NCBI RefSeq assembly: GCF_018070575.1
Contig: NZ_JAGPXN010000012.1
Location: forward strand, 1-64,000
DNA length: 64,000 bases
Reading direction: 5' to 3'
Source: Micromonospora sp. C31
Lineage (GTDB): Bacteria > Actinomycetota > Actinomycetes > Mycobacteriales > Micromonosporaceae
Shown here: positions 35,565 to 44,635 of the stretch, piece by piece
Layout: each line of letters starts with the position of its first letter
Position numbering within the stretch: the first letter of the stretch is position 1
Translations under genes and position numbers: made by a program
The notes under the pieces: generated by a model
Seen by the model: only the letters and a program-made list of their open reading frames with translations
Database searches by the model: none
What the model was told of the DNA's origin: nothing

Positions 35565-37214
35565 CTACGGTCGACGGGAGATGAGCGAGCGGGCGGCCGC
35601 GCGGCGCAGCTTGCCCGACGGTGTCTTCGGCAGGCTGCCCGGCGGCAGCACCACGATCTGCGCCGGACGGGCGTCGACGTCGGCGATGACCCGGCTGGCG
35701 ATCGCGTCGGTCAGCGCCTTCTCGGCGGCCGGGTCACCGACCAGGCGTGACTCGACCAGCACCGCGAACGACTCCCGCGCCACCGAGTCGCCGGCCATCA
35801 GTCGTACCGCCGCCACGTTGCCGTCCCGCACGCCGTCGACGCCGGCGGCCGCGCGTTCGATGTCGGTGGGATAGATGTTGCGGCCACCCATGATGATGAC
35901 GTCCTTGCGGCGGCCGCAGACCACGATCTGACCGTCGACCAGGTAGCCCTCGTCGCCGATGTTCAACCAGCCGTCGTCGTCCAGGGCCTGCACCGGACCG
36001 TCCTCGGTCAGGTAGCTGCGGGTCACCGAGTCACCGCGCAACTGCAACCGGCCGACCTCACGGTCGCCCAGCTCGGCGCCGGAGTCGTCGACGACCCGCA
36101 CGGCGACGCTCGGGTGGGCGGCGCCGAGCATGGGCAGCCGGCGCACGCCGCTCGGGTGGTCGTCGCCCGCCGGTAGCGCCCGCCCGTTCTTCTCCAGCTC
36201 GAGGGCGTCGACGGTGTCGAGGAGCATCGGATCCGACAGGGCCGACAGCGAGATGACCAGGGCGCTCTCCGCCGCGCCGTAGCAGCAGTTCACCGCCTCC
36301 GGCCGCAGGCCGAACCGCGCGCCGGCCGCGACGAACCCCTCCACCGTCGCCGGGTCGATCGGCTCCGCACCGTTGCACAGGGCCTTCAACCGGGACAGGT
36401 CGAGCGAACCGGCGTCGGCGCGGGCGAGCTGCCGGGCCAGGATCGCGTACGCGAAGTTCGGCGCGGCCGTGATCGTGCCGCCGTACCGGCTCATCAGTTC
36501 CGCCCACACCATCGGACGGGCGAGGAACTCCGCGGGCGTGACCATGACCAGGTCGCTGCCGGTGAACATGGGCAGCAGCAGGCAGCCGACCATGCCCATG
36601 TCGTGGAAGAGCGGCAGCCAGCTGACCAGCACGTCGTCGTCGCCGCATTCGAGGTGGGCCGCGGTGTCGACGAGGTTGGCGTGGATGTTGCGGTGGGTGA
36701 TCCGCACCGCCTTCGGCTCGGCGGTCGAGCCGCTGGTCAACTGGAGCAGCGCGGCGTCGTCCTCGGCGGCGGGCACGACGCTGAACCCCTCGTCGCCGTC
36801 CAGGTCGCCGATCATCCGGTGTGGGATGCCCTGCTCGCGCAGCACGCCGGCCATCGCCTCGAACGGGGCACCCACCAGCACCAGACGCGCGTCGATCATG
36901 CGCAGCACACGCAGCGTGTCGTCGCGCCAGACGGACAGGTCGGTCCGCGGGGTCGGCTGGTGCAGCATGGTCACGCTGGCGCCGGCCAGCCACGTGCCCT
37001 GCACGACCCGCGCGACCTCTGCGGGGTCGCCGGCCAGGACCGCGACGGCCTGGCGGGGGGCCAGCCCGCCCGCGACCAGTGCCGCCGCCGTACGCCGGGC
37101 CGCCTCGTGCAACTGCCCCCAGCTGCGTCGCACCGGATCGGCGGGGGCGCCGGTGACCATGCCGCGCCGCGACCGCCCAGCGGTGTCGACGAGGGTGTCG
37201 ACGAAACGGCTCAC
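35565..37214 (-). CDS. Fatty acyl-AMP ligase (FAAL)
   Basis: 549 aa from a GTG at 37214 (VSRFVDTLVDT); the open frame continues upstream only as non-coding sequence. The FAAL signature is clear: LTSGSTAEPKAV near residue 160, LPLFHDMGMVG near 205, CNGAEPI, CYGAAES near 310, and the C-terminal PKTPSGKLRR with the catalytic Lys. FAALs make acyl-AMP from free fatty acids and transfer the chain directly to an ACP rather than to CoA. The divergent PKS gene 177 bp away begins with an ACP and has no loading AT, so that ACP is the expected acceptor. The ACAD-diiron gene follows 16 nt downstream in the same operon. Confidence 0.95.
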   Translation of the reverse strand: MSRFVDTLVDTAGRSRRGMVTGAPADPVRRSWGQLHEAARRTAAALVAGGLAPRQAVAVLAGDPAEVARVVQGTWLAGASVTMLHQPTPRTDLSVWRDDTLRVLRMIDARLVLVGAPFEAMAGVLREQGIPHRMIGDLDGDEGFSVVPAAEDDAALLQLTSGSTAEPKAVRITHRNIHANLVDTAAHLECGDDDVLVSWLPLFHDMGMVGCLLLPMFTGSDLVMVTPAEFLARPMVWAELMSRYGGTITAAPNFAYAILARQLARADAGSLDLSRLKALCNGAEPIDPATVEGFVAAGARFGLRPEAVNCCYGAAESALVISLSALSDPMLLDTVDALELEKNGRALPAGDDHPSGVRRLPMLGAAHPSVAVRVVDDSGAELGDREVGRLQLRGDSVTRSYLTEDGPVQALDDDGWLNIGDEGYLVDGQIVVCGRRKDVIIMGGRNIYPTDIERAAAGVDGVRDGNVAAVRLMAGDSVARESFAVLVESRLVGDPAAEKALTDAIASRVIADVDARPAQIVVLPPGSLPKTPSGKLRRAAARSLISRRP

Positions 37215-37391
37215 CTCAGTCTCGCCAGAATCATGCGGGACAGCGTAAACAGGGCGATCGGCAAAGACCATAGATCCTTTGTGGAGACCGTACGGGCGAT
37301 TGTGCCCGCCGCCGTGACCGACGGAGGATGACCGCTGCCCGGTCGGTGACCGCGGCACCGACGATGATGATCGTGGAAGGCGGCCGCCTGA

Positions 37392-40300
37392 ATGGGTGAC
37401 TCCGGTACGCAGTGGTGGTTGGACGTCGTACGCACCCAGGCGGCCGAGGCGCTCGGCCGGCCACGGGGCGACGTCACCCCGGACGGCGCCTTCGCCGACC
37501 TCGGCTTCGACTCTCTGACCGCGCTCGAACTGGCTGAGCGGCTGTCCGAGGCGAGTGGGCTCCAACTGTCCGGCACCCTCGCCTTCGACTACCCCAACCC
37601 GTCGGCCCTGGCCCGTTACCTGGCCGAACAGGTCGGCGGCCCGGACGCGGACCCGGGACCGGGGCCCCGCGTCGCCACGTCGGCGGCCGGCGAGCCGTAC
37701 GGCAGCCCGTCGGGTGCGCCCGAGCCGATCGCCATCGTGGCGATGGCCTGCCGTTTCCCCGGCGGAGCGGCCACCCCCGAGGACTTCTGGACCTTCCTGG
37801 CCGACGGCCGCGACGGCATCGGGCCGTTCCCGACCGACCGGGGCTGGGACCCGCAGGTGTTCCACCCCGACCCCGACCACCCGGGCTCCACCTACGCCCG
37901 CCACGGGGGGTTCCTCCACGACGCCGGCGACTTCGACGCCGGTTTCTTCGGCCTGTCGCCCCGCGAGGCGTTGGCCACCGACCCGCAGCAGCGGCTGATG
38001 CTGGAGATCTCCTGGGAGGCGCTGGAACGCGCCGGCATCGACCCGCGCACGCTGCGTGGAAGCCGCACCGGCGTGTACACCGGCGTCATCGCCAGCGACT
38101 ACGCCCCGCGCCTCGGCGCCGTCCCGCCGGAGGTCGCCGGCTTCCTGATGCCCGGCAACGCGTCCAGCATCGTCTCCGGCCGGGTGTCGTACACGCTGGG
38201 CCTGGAGGGGCCCTCGCTGTCGGTCGACACCGCCTGCTCCTCGTCGCTGGTCGCGTTGCACCTGGCGGCCCGGTCGCTGCGCAGCGGGGAGTGCGAACTC
38301 GCACTGGCCGGCGGGGTCACCGTGATCGGGACGCCGTTGGTGTTCACCGAGTTCAGCCGCCAGCGCGGGCTGTCCCCGGACGGGCGGTGCCGGTCGTTCG
38401 CCGCGTCCGCCGACGGCACCGGGTGGGCCGAGGGCGCCGGTGTGCTGGTCCTCGAACGGCTCGCCGACGCACGCCGCCACGGCCGGCGCGTCCTGGCGGT
38501 CCTGCGCGGCAGCGCGGTCAACTCCGACGGGGCGTCCAACGGGCTCACCGCGCCCAACGGCCCGTCCCAGCAGCGCCTCATCGCCGACGCCCTCGCCGAC
38601 GCGGGGCTCGACGCCGGCGACGTGGACGTGGTGGAGGCACACGGCACCGGCACCCGGCTGGGCGACCCGATCGAGGCGCAGGCGCTCAGCGCCGCGTACG
38701 GCTCCGGCCGGCAGCGTCCGCTGTGGCTCGGGTCGGTCAAGTCGAACATCGGGCACACCCAGGCGGCGGCCGGCGTGGCCGGTGTCATCAAGATGGTGTC
38801 GGCGCTGCGGCACGGGCGGCTGCCCCGCACGCTGCACGTCGACGAACCCACCCCGTACGTGGACTGGTCCGCCGGCCCGCTGCGGCTGCTCACCGACGAG
38901 CAGCCCTGGCCGGCCGGCGCCCGACCACGCCGCGCGGCGGTGTCGTCGTTCGGGATCAGCGGCACCAACGCGCACGTCATCGTCGAGGAGGCACCGCAGG
39001 ACGAGCCCGTCGCCGCGACCGAGGGTGCGGCCGTGCCGGCGCCGCTGGTGCTCTCCGCGCGGACGGTCCCCGCGCTGCGCGAACACGCCCGCCGCATCGA
39101 CGTCTTCCTCGATGCCCACCCCGACGTGCCGGCCCGCGCGGCGGCGGTCGCGGCAGCCCGGCGTACGGCGTTCGAACAGCGCGCCGTCGTGCTCGACCGC
39201 GCCGCCCTCGCGGCGCTCGCCGCCGGGCAGGACACCCCGGGGGTGGTCACCGGCACGGCGGGCGAGGGCGGACTGGCGCTGGTCTTCCCCGGACAGGGAT
39301 CGCAGCGACCCGGGATGGGGCGGGAACTCGCCGCTTCCGAGCCGCGGTTCGCCGCCGCCCTGGACGAGGTCTGCGCCGCGCTGGACCGGCACCTGGACCG
39401 GCCCATCCGCACGGTCATCGACGGCGAGCCGGACCTGCTCGACCAGACCGGGTACACCCAGCCGGCGTTGTTCGCCGTCGAGGTCGCGCTGTACCGGCTG
39501 CTGCGACACTGGGGCGTCCGCCCGGACTTCGTCCTCGGCCACTCGGTCGGGGAGATCACCGCCGCCCACGTGGCCGGAGCGCTGTCGCTGGACGACGCCG
39601 CCCGCCTCGTCGTCGCCCGCGCACGGATGATGCAGGCGCTGCCCGCCGGCGGCGCGATGGCCGCGATCCAGGCCACTCCGCAGGAGGTCGAGCCGCTGAT
39701 CGCCGACCCCGCGGCGCAGGTCGGGCTCGCCGCCGTCAACGGGCCGACGTCGGTCGTCGTCGCCGGCCCGTGCGACGCGGTGCGCGGCGTCGCCGACGCG
39801 TTCGCCGCACGGGGCCGCAGGACCACCCGGCTACGCGTCAGCCACGCGTTCCACTCCCCGTTGATGGAGCCGATGCTCGCGGACTTCGCCAAGCTGGAGG
39901 CGGACCTCACCCAACGGGCGCCGGAGATCCCGCTGGTCTCCAACGAGACGGGCCTGCCGGTGGACATGATCCCACCGGGGCACTGGAGTCGGCACGCGCG
40001 GCAACCGGTGCGGTTCGCGCAGAGCGTACGCCGGCTTCGCGAGCAGGGGGTGAGCCGGTTCCTGGAGGTCGGGCCCGGCGGCGCGCTCTCGGCCATGGTT
40101 CTCGACTCCGTCGCCGACCTGGACGCCGACCCGGAGGACACGACGATCGCCGTGCCGCTGCTGCGCGACGGGCGCGACGAACGGGACTCCGCCCGGGAGG
40201 CGGTGGCTTGCCTGTTCGTCCGCGGCGTCGACGTCGACTGGCCGGCGCTGGTCGGCGGGGACGTCGTGCCCGCGGAGCTGCCCACCTATCCGTTCCAGCA

Positions 40301-43031
40301 CCGGCGGTACTGGCTGACCCCGGTGGCCCGACCGCTGCTCGGGGAGCCGGTCGGGACACCGGACGCCGCGGTGCTGACCGGCGAACTGTCGATCGCCGCC
40401 CAACCGTGGCTCGCCCAGCACCGGGTGGGCGGGGCGGTCGTCGTACCCGGCGCGCTGCTGGCGGAGCTGGCGGCACGCGCGGGTGCGCACGCCGGCTGCC
40501 CCGAGGTGGTGGAGCTCCTGCTACAGACGCCGCTGGTGCTCCCCGAGACCGGCACCGTGGAGACCCGGGTGGTCCTCGCCGGGACGGACGGCGACCCGAC
40601 CCGTCCGCTGACGATCCACGCGCGCCCGCCCGGCGCGACGTGGACGCCGCACGCGACGGGAACCGTCGCCCCGGTGCGGGCCAGCGACGCCACCCGGTTG
40701 AGGCTGTGGCCGCCGCCGGGCGCGACGCCGTTGGACACGGACGGCTTCTACGACCGCCTCCGCGTCGCCGGCTACGGGTACGGCCCGGTGTTCCAGGGCG
40801 TCGCCCGGGCATGGCAGCGGGGCGACGAGATCTTCGCCGACGTGGCGCTGCCCGCCGACGCCGCAGGCGCGACCGAGGGCTTCCTGCTGCACCCGGCGCT
40901 GCTCGACGCCTCGCTGCACGCCCTCGGCCTGCCCGACGACGCCGGTGCGCACGACGGCATCTCGCTGCCGTTCTCCTGGACGGGCCTGCAGGTGCACGCC
41001 CGGGGCGCCACGGCGCTGCGCGTCCGGCTGACCCGCGACGGCGACGGTGTCGACGTCGTGCTCGCCGACGCGTCCGGTGCGCCGGTCGCCTCGATCCGAC
41101 ACCTCGCGCTGCGGCCGATCACCCCCGACCGGCTCGGCCCGGGGTCGTCCGGACCGGACGGCGGGTACGAGCTGCGTTGGCGGCCGGCCGCCTCGCGCCG
41201 ATCCGACCAGCCGGTGGTCTGGCTCGACGAGTTGACCGCCGGTGACCGGGTTCCCGACCTCGTCTTCACCGAACTGCCGCCGGGCGGCGACGACCCGCAC
41301 GCCACCGTCGCCGCCGCGCTCGACCTGACCCACCGCTGGCTGGCCGATCCGCGGTACGGCGCCGCCCGGTTGGCGGTGGTGACCCGGCGGGCCGTCGGCG
41401 ACCGGCCCCGGGACCTGGCCCAGGCGGCGGCGTGGGGGCTGCTGCGGTCGGCGCAGTCCGAGCACCCCGATCGGTTCACGCTGATCGATCTGGACGACGA
41501 CCCGGTGTCGCGGCAGGCGCTCCCCGCGGCCGGGGCAGCCGGGGAACCGCAGGTCGCCGTCCGCGCCGGCGACCTGCTGGTGCCTCGGCTGCGTCCGTCG
41601 GCCGTCGCCGGCCACGTCCCGCAGACCGGGGCACCCACTGATCCCGGGGCCGTCACCCGTGTCGGAGCGTGGCCCTGGGCCCCGCAGGGCACCGCCCTCG
41701 TCACCGGCGCGACCGGCGCCGTCGGCCGGCTCGTGGCACGGCACCTGGTCGAGCGGCGCGGGGTGCGGCACCTGCTGCTCACGTCCCGGCGTGGAGCCGA
41801 CGCCCCCGGCGCCGCCGAGCTGGTCGGCGAGTTGTCCGCGCTCGGCGCGGAGTCGGTGCGCGTCGTCGCCTGCGACGTCGCCGACCCGGCGGCCCTGGCC
41901 GACCTGCTGAGGTCCGTCCCCGCCGAGCATCCGCTCACCGCCGTGCTGCACCTGGCCGGTGTCCTGGACGACGGGGTCGTCGAGTCGCAGACCCCGCAGC
42001 GGGTGGCCGCCGTGCTGCGGCCGAAGGCGGACGGCGCCCGGCAGCTGCACGAGCAGACCCGCGCGTGCGACCTGGCCGCGTTCGTGCTCTTCTCCTCCGC
42101 CGCCGGCCTGCTCGGCTCGCCCGGGCAGTCGGGTTACGCCGCCGCCAACGCCTACCTCGACGCCCTCGCCGAGCAGCGGCGCGCGCAGGGGCTGCCGGGG
42201 CAGTCGCTGGCGTGGGGCCTGTGGGAGTTGCCGGACGGGATGGCCGAGCAGGTCGGCGAGACCGGCCTGCGCCGCATGCGCGGGATCGGGCTGACGCCGT
42301 TGCCGGCGGCACGCGGACTGGCCCTGCTGGAACGGGCGCTCGACGGGGACGCGGCGACCCCGGTCCTCGTCGACGTGGACGGCGCCCTGCTCGCCGGGCA
42401 CGATCGACGGTCGGTGCCGCCGGTGCTGCACGACCTGGTGGCCACGGACCGCCCGGCCGGCGCGGACGTCGCCGGCCAGGCGTCGCCGGCCACCGCGTCG
42501 GTCGACCCGGGAACCGGCGGCGCGTCCGGCCCGGCCGGCGGCCCCCGGGCGGGCGGCACGGACCTCGCCAGGACGCTGTCCGGGCTCGCTCCCGCCGAAC
42601 AGGACCGGGTGCTGCGTGAGCTGGTGTCGGTGGAGGCCGCCAGGGTTCTCGGCCACACCTCCGCCGCCGACCTGGACGGAACCCGGAGCCTGCCCGAGCT
42701 CGGATTCGACTCGCTGACGGCGGTCGAGCTGCGCAACCGGCTCGCCGCCGCGACCGGGCTGACCCTGCCGGCGACCCTGGTGCTGGACTACCCGAACGTA
42801 CGGGAACTCGTCGGCTACCTGCGCGGTGAGCTGCTACCCGAGCAGACGTCCACCGCGCTCGGGGTGTTGGAGGAGTTGACCCGGCTGGAGTCGAGCCTGG
42901 CCAACCTGACGATGGACGGTGTGGCGCGCAAGCGGCTCGCCGACGCGCTGAACCAGTTGCTGTCGTTGGTCGACACCGGGTCGGACAAGGTCGACGCGGC
43001 GAAGGACGACTTTTTCGACCTGCTCGACTAG
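37392..43031 (+). CDS. Type I PKS with leading ACP: ACP-KS-AT-DH-KR-ACP
   Basis: 1879 aa. Residues 1-85 are an ACP (LGFDSL, Ser41). KS about 111-540 (DTACSSS, EAHGTGT, KSNIGH intact). AT from about 626 (GHSVGE near 715, HAFH near 817: malonyl). DH from about 1000 (HRVGGAVVVP; HPALLDASLH near 1167). KR from about 1433 (LDD motif; SGYAAAN near 1580; B-type). Second ACP near 1769 (LGFDSL). The tail from about 1815 has helices and an acidic end (DDFFDLLD) typical of a docking domain. The first ACP likely receives a fatty acyl chain from the neighbouring FAAL, and one malonyl extension then gives a 2-enoyl-ACP. No TE. Its KS is of the usual FPTDRGWD type, unlike the KSs of the PKS at 4346-15973, so the two PKSs are probably of different origin. 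Confidence 0.96.
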   Translation: MGDSGTQWWLDVVRTQAAEALGRPRGDVTPDGAFADLGFDSLTALELAERLSEASGLQLSGTLAFDYPNPSALARYLAEQVGGPDADPGPGPRVATSAAGEPYGSPSGAPEPIAIVAMACRFPGGAATPEDFWTFLADGRDGIGPFPTDRGWDPQVFHPDPDHPGSTYARHGGFLHDAGDFDAGFFGLSPREALATDPQQRLMLEISWEALERAGIDPRTLRGSRTGVYTGVIASDYAPRLGAVPPEVAGFLMPGNASSIVSGRVSYTLGLEGPSLSVDTACSSSLVALHLAARSLRSGECELALAGGVTVIGTPLVFTEFSRQRGLSPDGRCRSFAASADGTGWAEGAGVLVLERLADARRHGRRVLAVLRGSAVNSDGASNGLTAPNGPSQQRLIADALADAGLDAGDVDVVEAHGTGTRLGDPIEAQALSAAYGSGRQRPLWLGSVKSNIGHTQAAAGVAGVIKMVSALRHGRLPRTLHVDEPTPYVDWSAGPLRLLTDEQPWPAGARPRRAAVSSFGISGTNAHVIVEEAPQDEPVAATEGAAVPAPLVLSARTVPALREHARRIDVFLDAHPDVPARAAAVAAARRTAFEQRAVVLDRAALAALAAGQDTPGVVTGTAGEGGLALVFPGQGSQRPGMGRELAASEPRFAAALDEVCAALDRHLDRPIRTVIDGEPDLLDQTGYTQPALFAVEVALYRLLRHWGVRPDFVLGHSVGEITAAHVAGALSLDDAARLVVARARMMQALPAGGAMAAIQATPQEVEPLIADPAAQVGLAAVNGPTSVVVAGPCDAVRGVADAFAARGRRTTRLRVSHAFHSPLMEPMLADFAKLEADLTQRAPEIPLVSNETGLPVDMIPPGHWSRHARQPVRFAQSVRRLREQGVSRFLEVGPGGALSAMVLDSVADLDADPEDTTIAVPLLRDGRDERDSAREAVACLFVRGVDVDWPALVGGDVVPAELPTYPFQHRRYWLTPVARPLLGEPVGTPDAAVLTGELSIAAQPWLAQHRVGGAVVVPGALLAELAARAGAHAGCPEVVELLLQTPLVLPETGTVETRVVLAGTDGDPTRPLTIHARPPGATWTPHATGTVAPVRASDATRLRLWPPPGATPLDTDGFYDRLRVAGYGYGPVFQGVARAWQRGDEIFADVALPADAAGATEGFLLHPALLDASLHALGLPDDAGAHDGISLPFSWTGLQVHARGATALRVRLTRDGDGVDVVLADASGAPVASIRHLALRPITPDRLGPGSSGPDGGYELRWRPAASRRSDQPVVWLDELTAGDRVPDLVFTELPPGGDDPHATVAAALDLTHRWLADPRYGAARLAVVTRRAVGDRPRDLAQAAAWGLLRSAQSEHPDRFTLIDLDDDPVSRQALPAAGAAGEPQVAVRAGDLLVPRLRPSAVAGHVPQTGAPTDPGAVTRVGAWPWAPQGTALVTGATGAVGRLVARHLVERRGVRHLLLTSRRGADAPGAAELVGELSALGAESVRVVACDVADPAALADLLRSVPAEHPLTAVLHLAGVLDDGVVESQTPQRVAAVLRPKADGARQLHEQTRACDLAAFVLFSSAAGLLGSPGQSGYAAANAYLDALAEQRRAQGLPGQSLAWGLWELPDGMAEQVGETGLRRMRGIGLTPLPAARGLALLERALDGDAATPVLVDVDGALLAGHDRRSVPPVLHDLVATDRPAGADVAGQASPATASVDPGTGGASGPAGGPRAGGTDLARTLSGLAPAEQDRVLRELVSVEAARVLGHTSAADLDGTRSLPELGFDSLTAVELRNRLAAATGLTLPATLVLDYPNVRELVGYLRGELLPEQTSTALGVLEELTRLESSLANLTMDGVARKRLADALNQLLSLVDTGSDKVDAAKDDFFDLLD

Positions 43032-43058
43032 CGCCCCCGGCCTCGGCCGGGAGGAGAG

Positions 43059-43100
43059 CGGGCCGCCTGCCAGCCGCTCCGGCGACCGGCAGGCGGCCCG
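43059..43100. terminator. Strong bidirectional hairpin terminator
   Basis: CGGGCCGCCTGCC (43059-43071) pairs over 13 bp with 43088-43100, loop 16 nt. It separates the convergent PKS and SRPBCC genes. Confidence 0.8.
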
Positions 43101-43107
43101 TGGTCGC

Positions 43108-43578
43108 TCAGCCGAGCGGGGCGGCCTCCACCACGGTGACCTCGATGTCGGAACCGAACAGCCCGAGCAGGATGTTCCGGATCGAGTCGCGCATCGCCGC
43201 GCACGCCACCGGGTCGATCAGGCTCGCCAGGGAGGCGATGCCAAGGTCGAATCGGCTCTCGAACTCGACCCGCACCGCGTCGTCGGCCTCGACGACGAGC
43301 CACGAGCCGGTGAACGTCGCGAAGTCGCCCTTGATCTGTTCGAAGTCGATGCGGCGGTTCACCGGGTCGATCTCGTCGCGTTCGGTCCAGACGAGGATGC
43401 CCCGGCGGAAGTTCACCTCCCACTCCGACTCCACCTCCGTCGGGCTGACCCTGGTCACCCCGACCGTCCGGACGGTGTCGGTGAACTCCGGGTACGCGGC
43501 GAAGTCGGCCAGCCGCTCGAACGACTCCTTGGCCTCTGCCCTGGGCAGCAGAGCGTGCACGATGACGGAGCACTCCAT
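43108..43578 (-). CDS. SRPBCC (polyketide cyclase/coenzyme Q-binding-like) protein
   Basis: 156 aa. The sequence has the START/SRPBCC pattern of single-domain cyclases and COQ10-like proteins: SFERLADFAAYPEFTDTVRTV near the start, a VESEWEV strand, and a long C-terminal helix (CAAMRDSIRNILLGLFG). Such proteins bind hydrophobic ligands in a deep cavity; some catalyse cyclisation or dehydration of polyketides. It is the last gene of an operon with the reductase and the aminotransferase (31-nt gap to the reductase). A role as a chain-binding or cyclising partner is inferred from context only. Confidence 0.8.
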   Translation of the reverse strand: MECSVIVHALLPRAEAKESFERLADFAAYPEFTDTVRTVGVTRVSPTEVESEWEVNFRRGILVWTERDEIDPVNRRIDFEQIKGDFATFTGSWLVVEADDAVRVEFESRFDLGIASLASLIDPVACAAMRDSIRNILLGLFGSDIEVTVVEAAPLG

Positions 43579-43609
43579 CGCGGGTGGCCTCCTCAGCTCG
43601 GGTCGAGGA

Positions 43610-44635
43610 TCACTTCTGCAACCCCCGGATCAGGTGACGCAGGCTGACCCGCCACGCGTCCTCGGCCTGCGCCGGGGTCATCGCTTCCGGTCCGCCGGGA
43701 ATCGTGCCGAACGACGTCGGCAGCAGTTCGGGGATGATGACCAGCCCGCAGACGGCCACCACGCCGTCGAGCCGCGCCAGGTCCTCGGGCGCAAGGACGT
43801 CCGCGAAGGCCGGCCGGACCAGCCGATCCACGATGGACGGGTCCGCGATCCGGCCGTCCGGGAGGTCCATGCCGCACTCGCGGGCGGTCTCCGTCACCAG
43901 TTCGAGGTAACGCTCCACCGGGATGCCGGCGGGTCCGGCGGTCAGCCAGTACTCGCCCTTGCGCAGGTCGGCGTCGAGCACCGCGCGGATGCCCTGCGCG
44001 ACCATGTCCTGGGGGACGAGGTCGAAGAACGTGCCGGGATGCGCCGGGACGAAGGGCAGCTCGCCTTTGACCAGGTACTCGGCGAGCTGGTGCACCCCCT
44101 GGTGCTGACGGATGACGCCGGTACGGGAGTCGCCGATGACGATCGCGGGCCGGACGATCACCGCGTCGATGCCGCTGTCGCGGACCAGTTGCTCGCCGAG
44201 GTACTTCGACGTGACGTACTCGTCGGTCCGGGCGGCCGCCTTCTCGGTGCCCAGCCGGCCGCCGCCGCCTTCGCGGCCGTACCGGGACACGTAGGCGGTG
44301 CTGACGTGGACCAGGGTGGCGTCCGCCTCGGCGGCGAACTCGACGACCCGGCCGAGGCCCTCGATGTTGAGCCGGTTCACCTCCGCCTGGTCGGCGGAGA
44401 AGTTGACGATGGCGGCCGAGTGGACCACCGCGTCGACCTCGGCGCACAGCTCACGGTAGGCGCGCCGGTCGAGCCCGAGCGAGGGTGCGTGCAGGTCCAG
44501 CCTGACCACCCGGTTCGAGCCGCCCGGCAGCCGTCGGTAGGCGGCGGCGACCACGTCGTACCCGGAGAGTTCGGCCAGTACGGCGGTGCCCACGACGCCG
44601 CTGGCCCCGGTGACCAGGACGGTACGTCGCGTCAT
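43610..44635 (-). CDS. Thioester-reductase-like NAD(P)-dependent extended SDR
   Basis: 341 aa. The ATG overlaps the aminotransferase stop by 4 nt (ATGA). The N-terminal Rossmann motif is TGASGVVGTAVL; the active site shows HVSTAYVSRYG and YVTSK (Tyr-xxx-Lys). The overall pattern (AIVNFSADQAEVNRLNIEGL, IVRPAIVIGDSRTG) is that of the NAD_binding_4/male-sterility family, which includes fatty acyl reductases and carrier-linked reductive release domains. It may reduce an acyl-ACP or acyl-CoA to the aldehyde, which the coupled aminotransferase could convert to a primary amine. It could instead be an ordinary sugar- or steroid-type epimerase/reductase, but the neighbours favour the acyl role. Confidence 0.82.
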   Translation of the reverse strand: MTRRTVLVTGASGVVGTAVLAELSGYDVVAAAYRRLPGGSNRVVRLDLHAPSLGLDRRAYRELCAEVDAVVHSAAIVNFSADQAEVNRLNIEGLGRVVEFAAEADATLVHVSTAYVSRYGREGGGGRLGTEKAAARTDEYVTSKYLGEQLVRDSGIDAVIVRPAIVIGDSRTGVIRQHQGVHQLAEYLVKGELPFVPAHPGTFFDLVPQDMVAQGIRAVLDADLRKGEYWLTAGPAGIPVERYLELVTETARECGMDLPDGRIADPSIVDRLVRPAFADVLAPEDLARLDGVVAVCGLVIIPELLPTSFGTIPGGPEAMTPAQAEDAWRVSLRHLIRGLQK

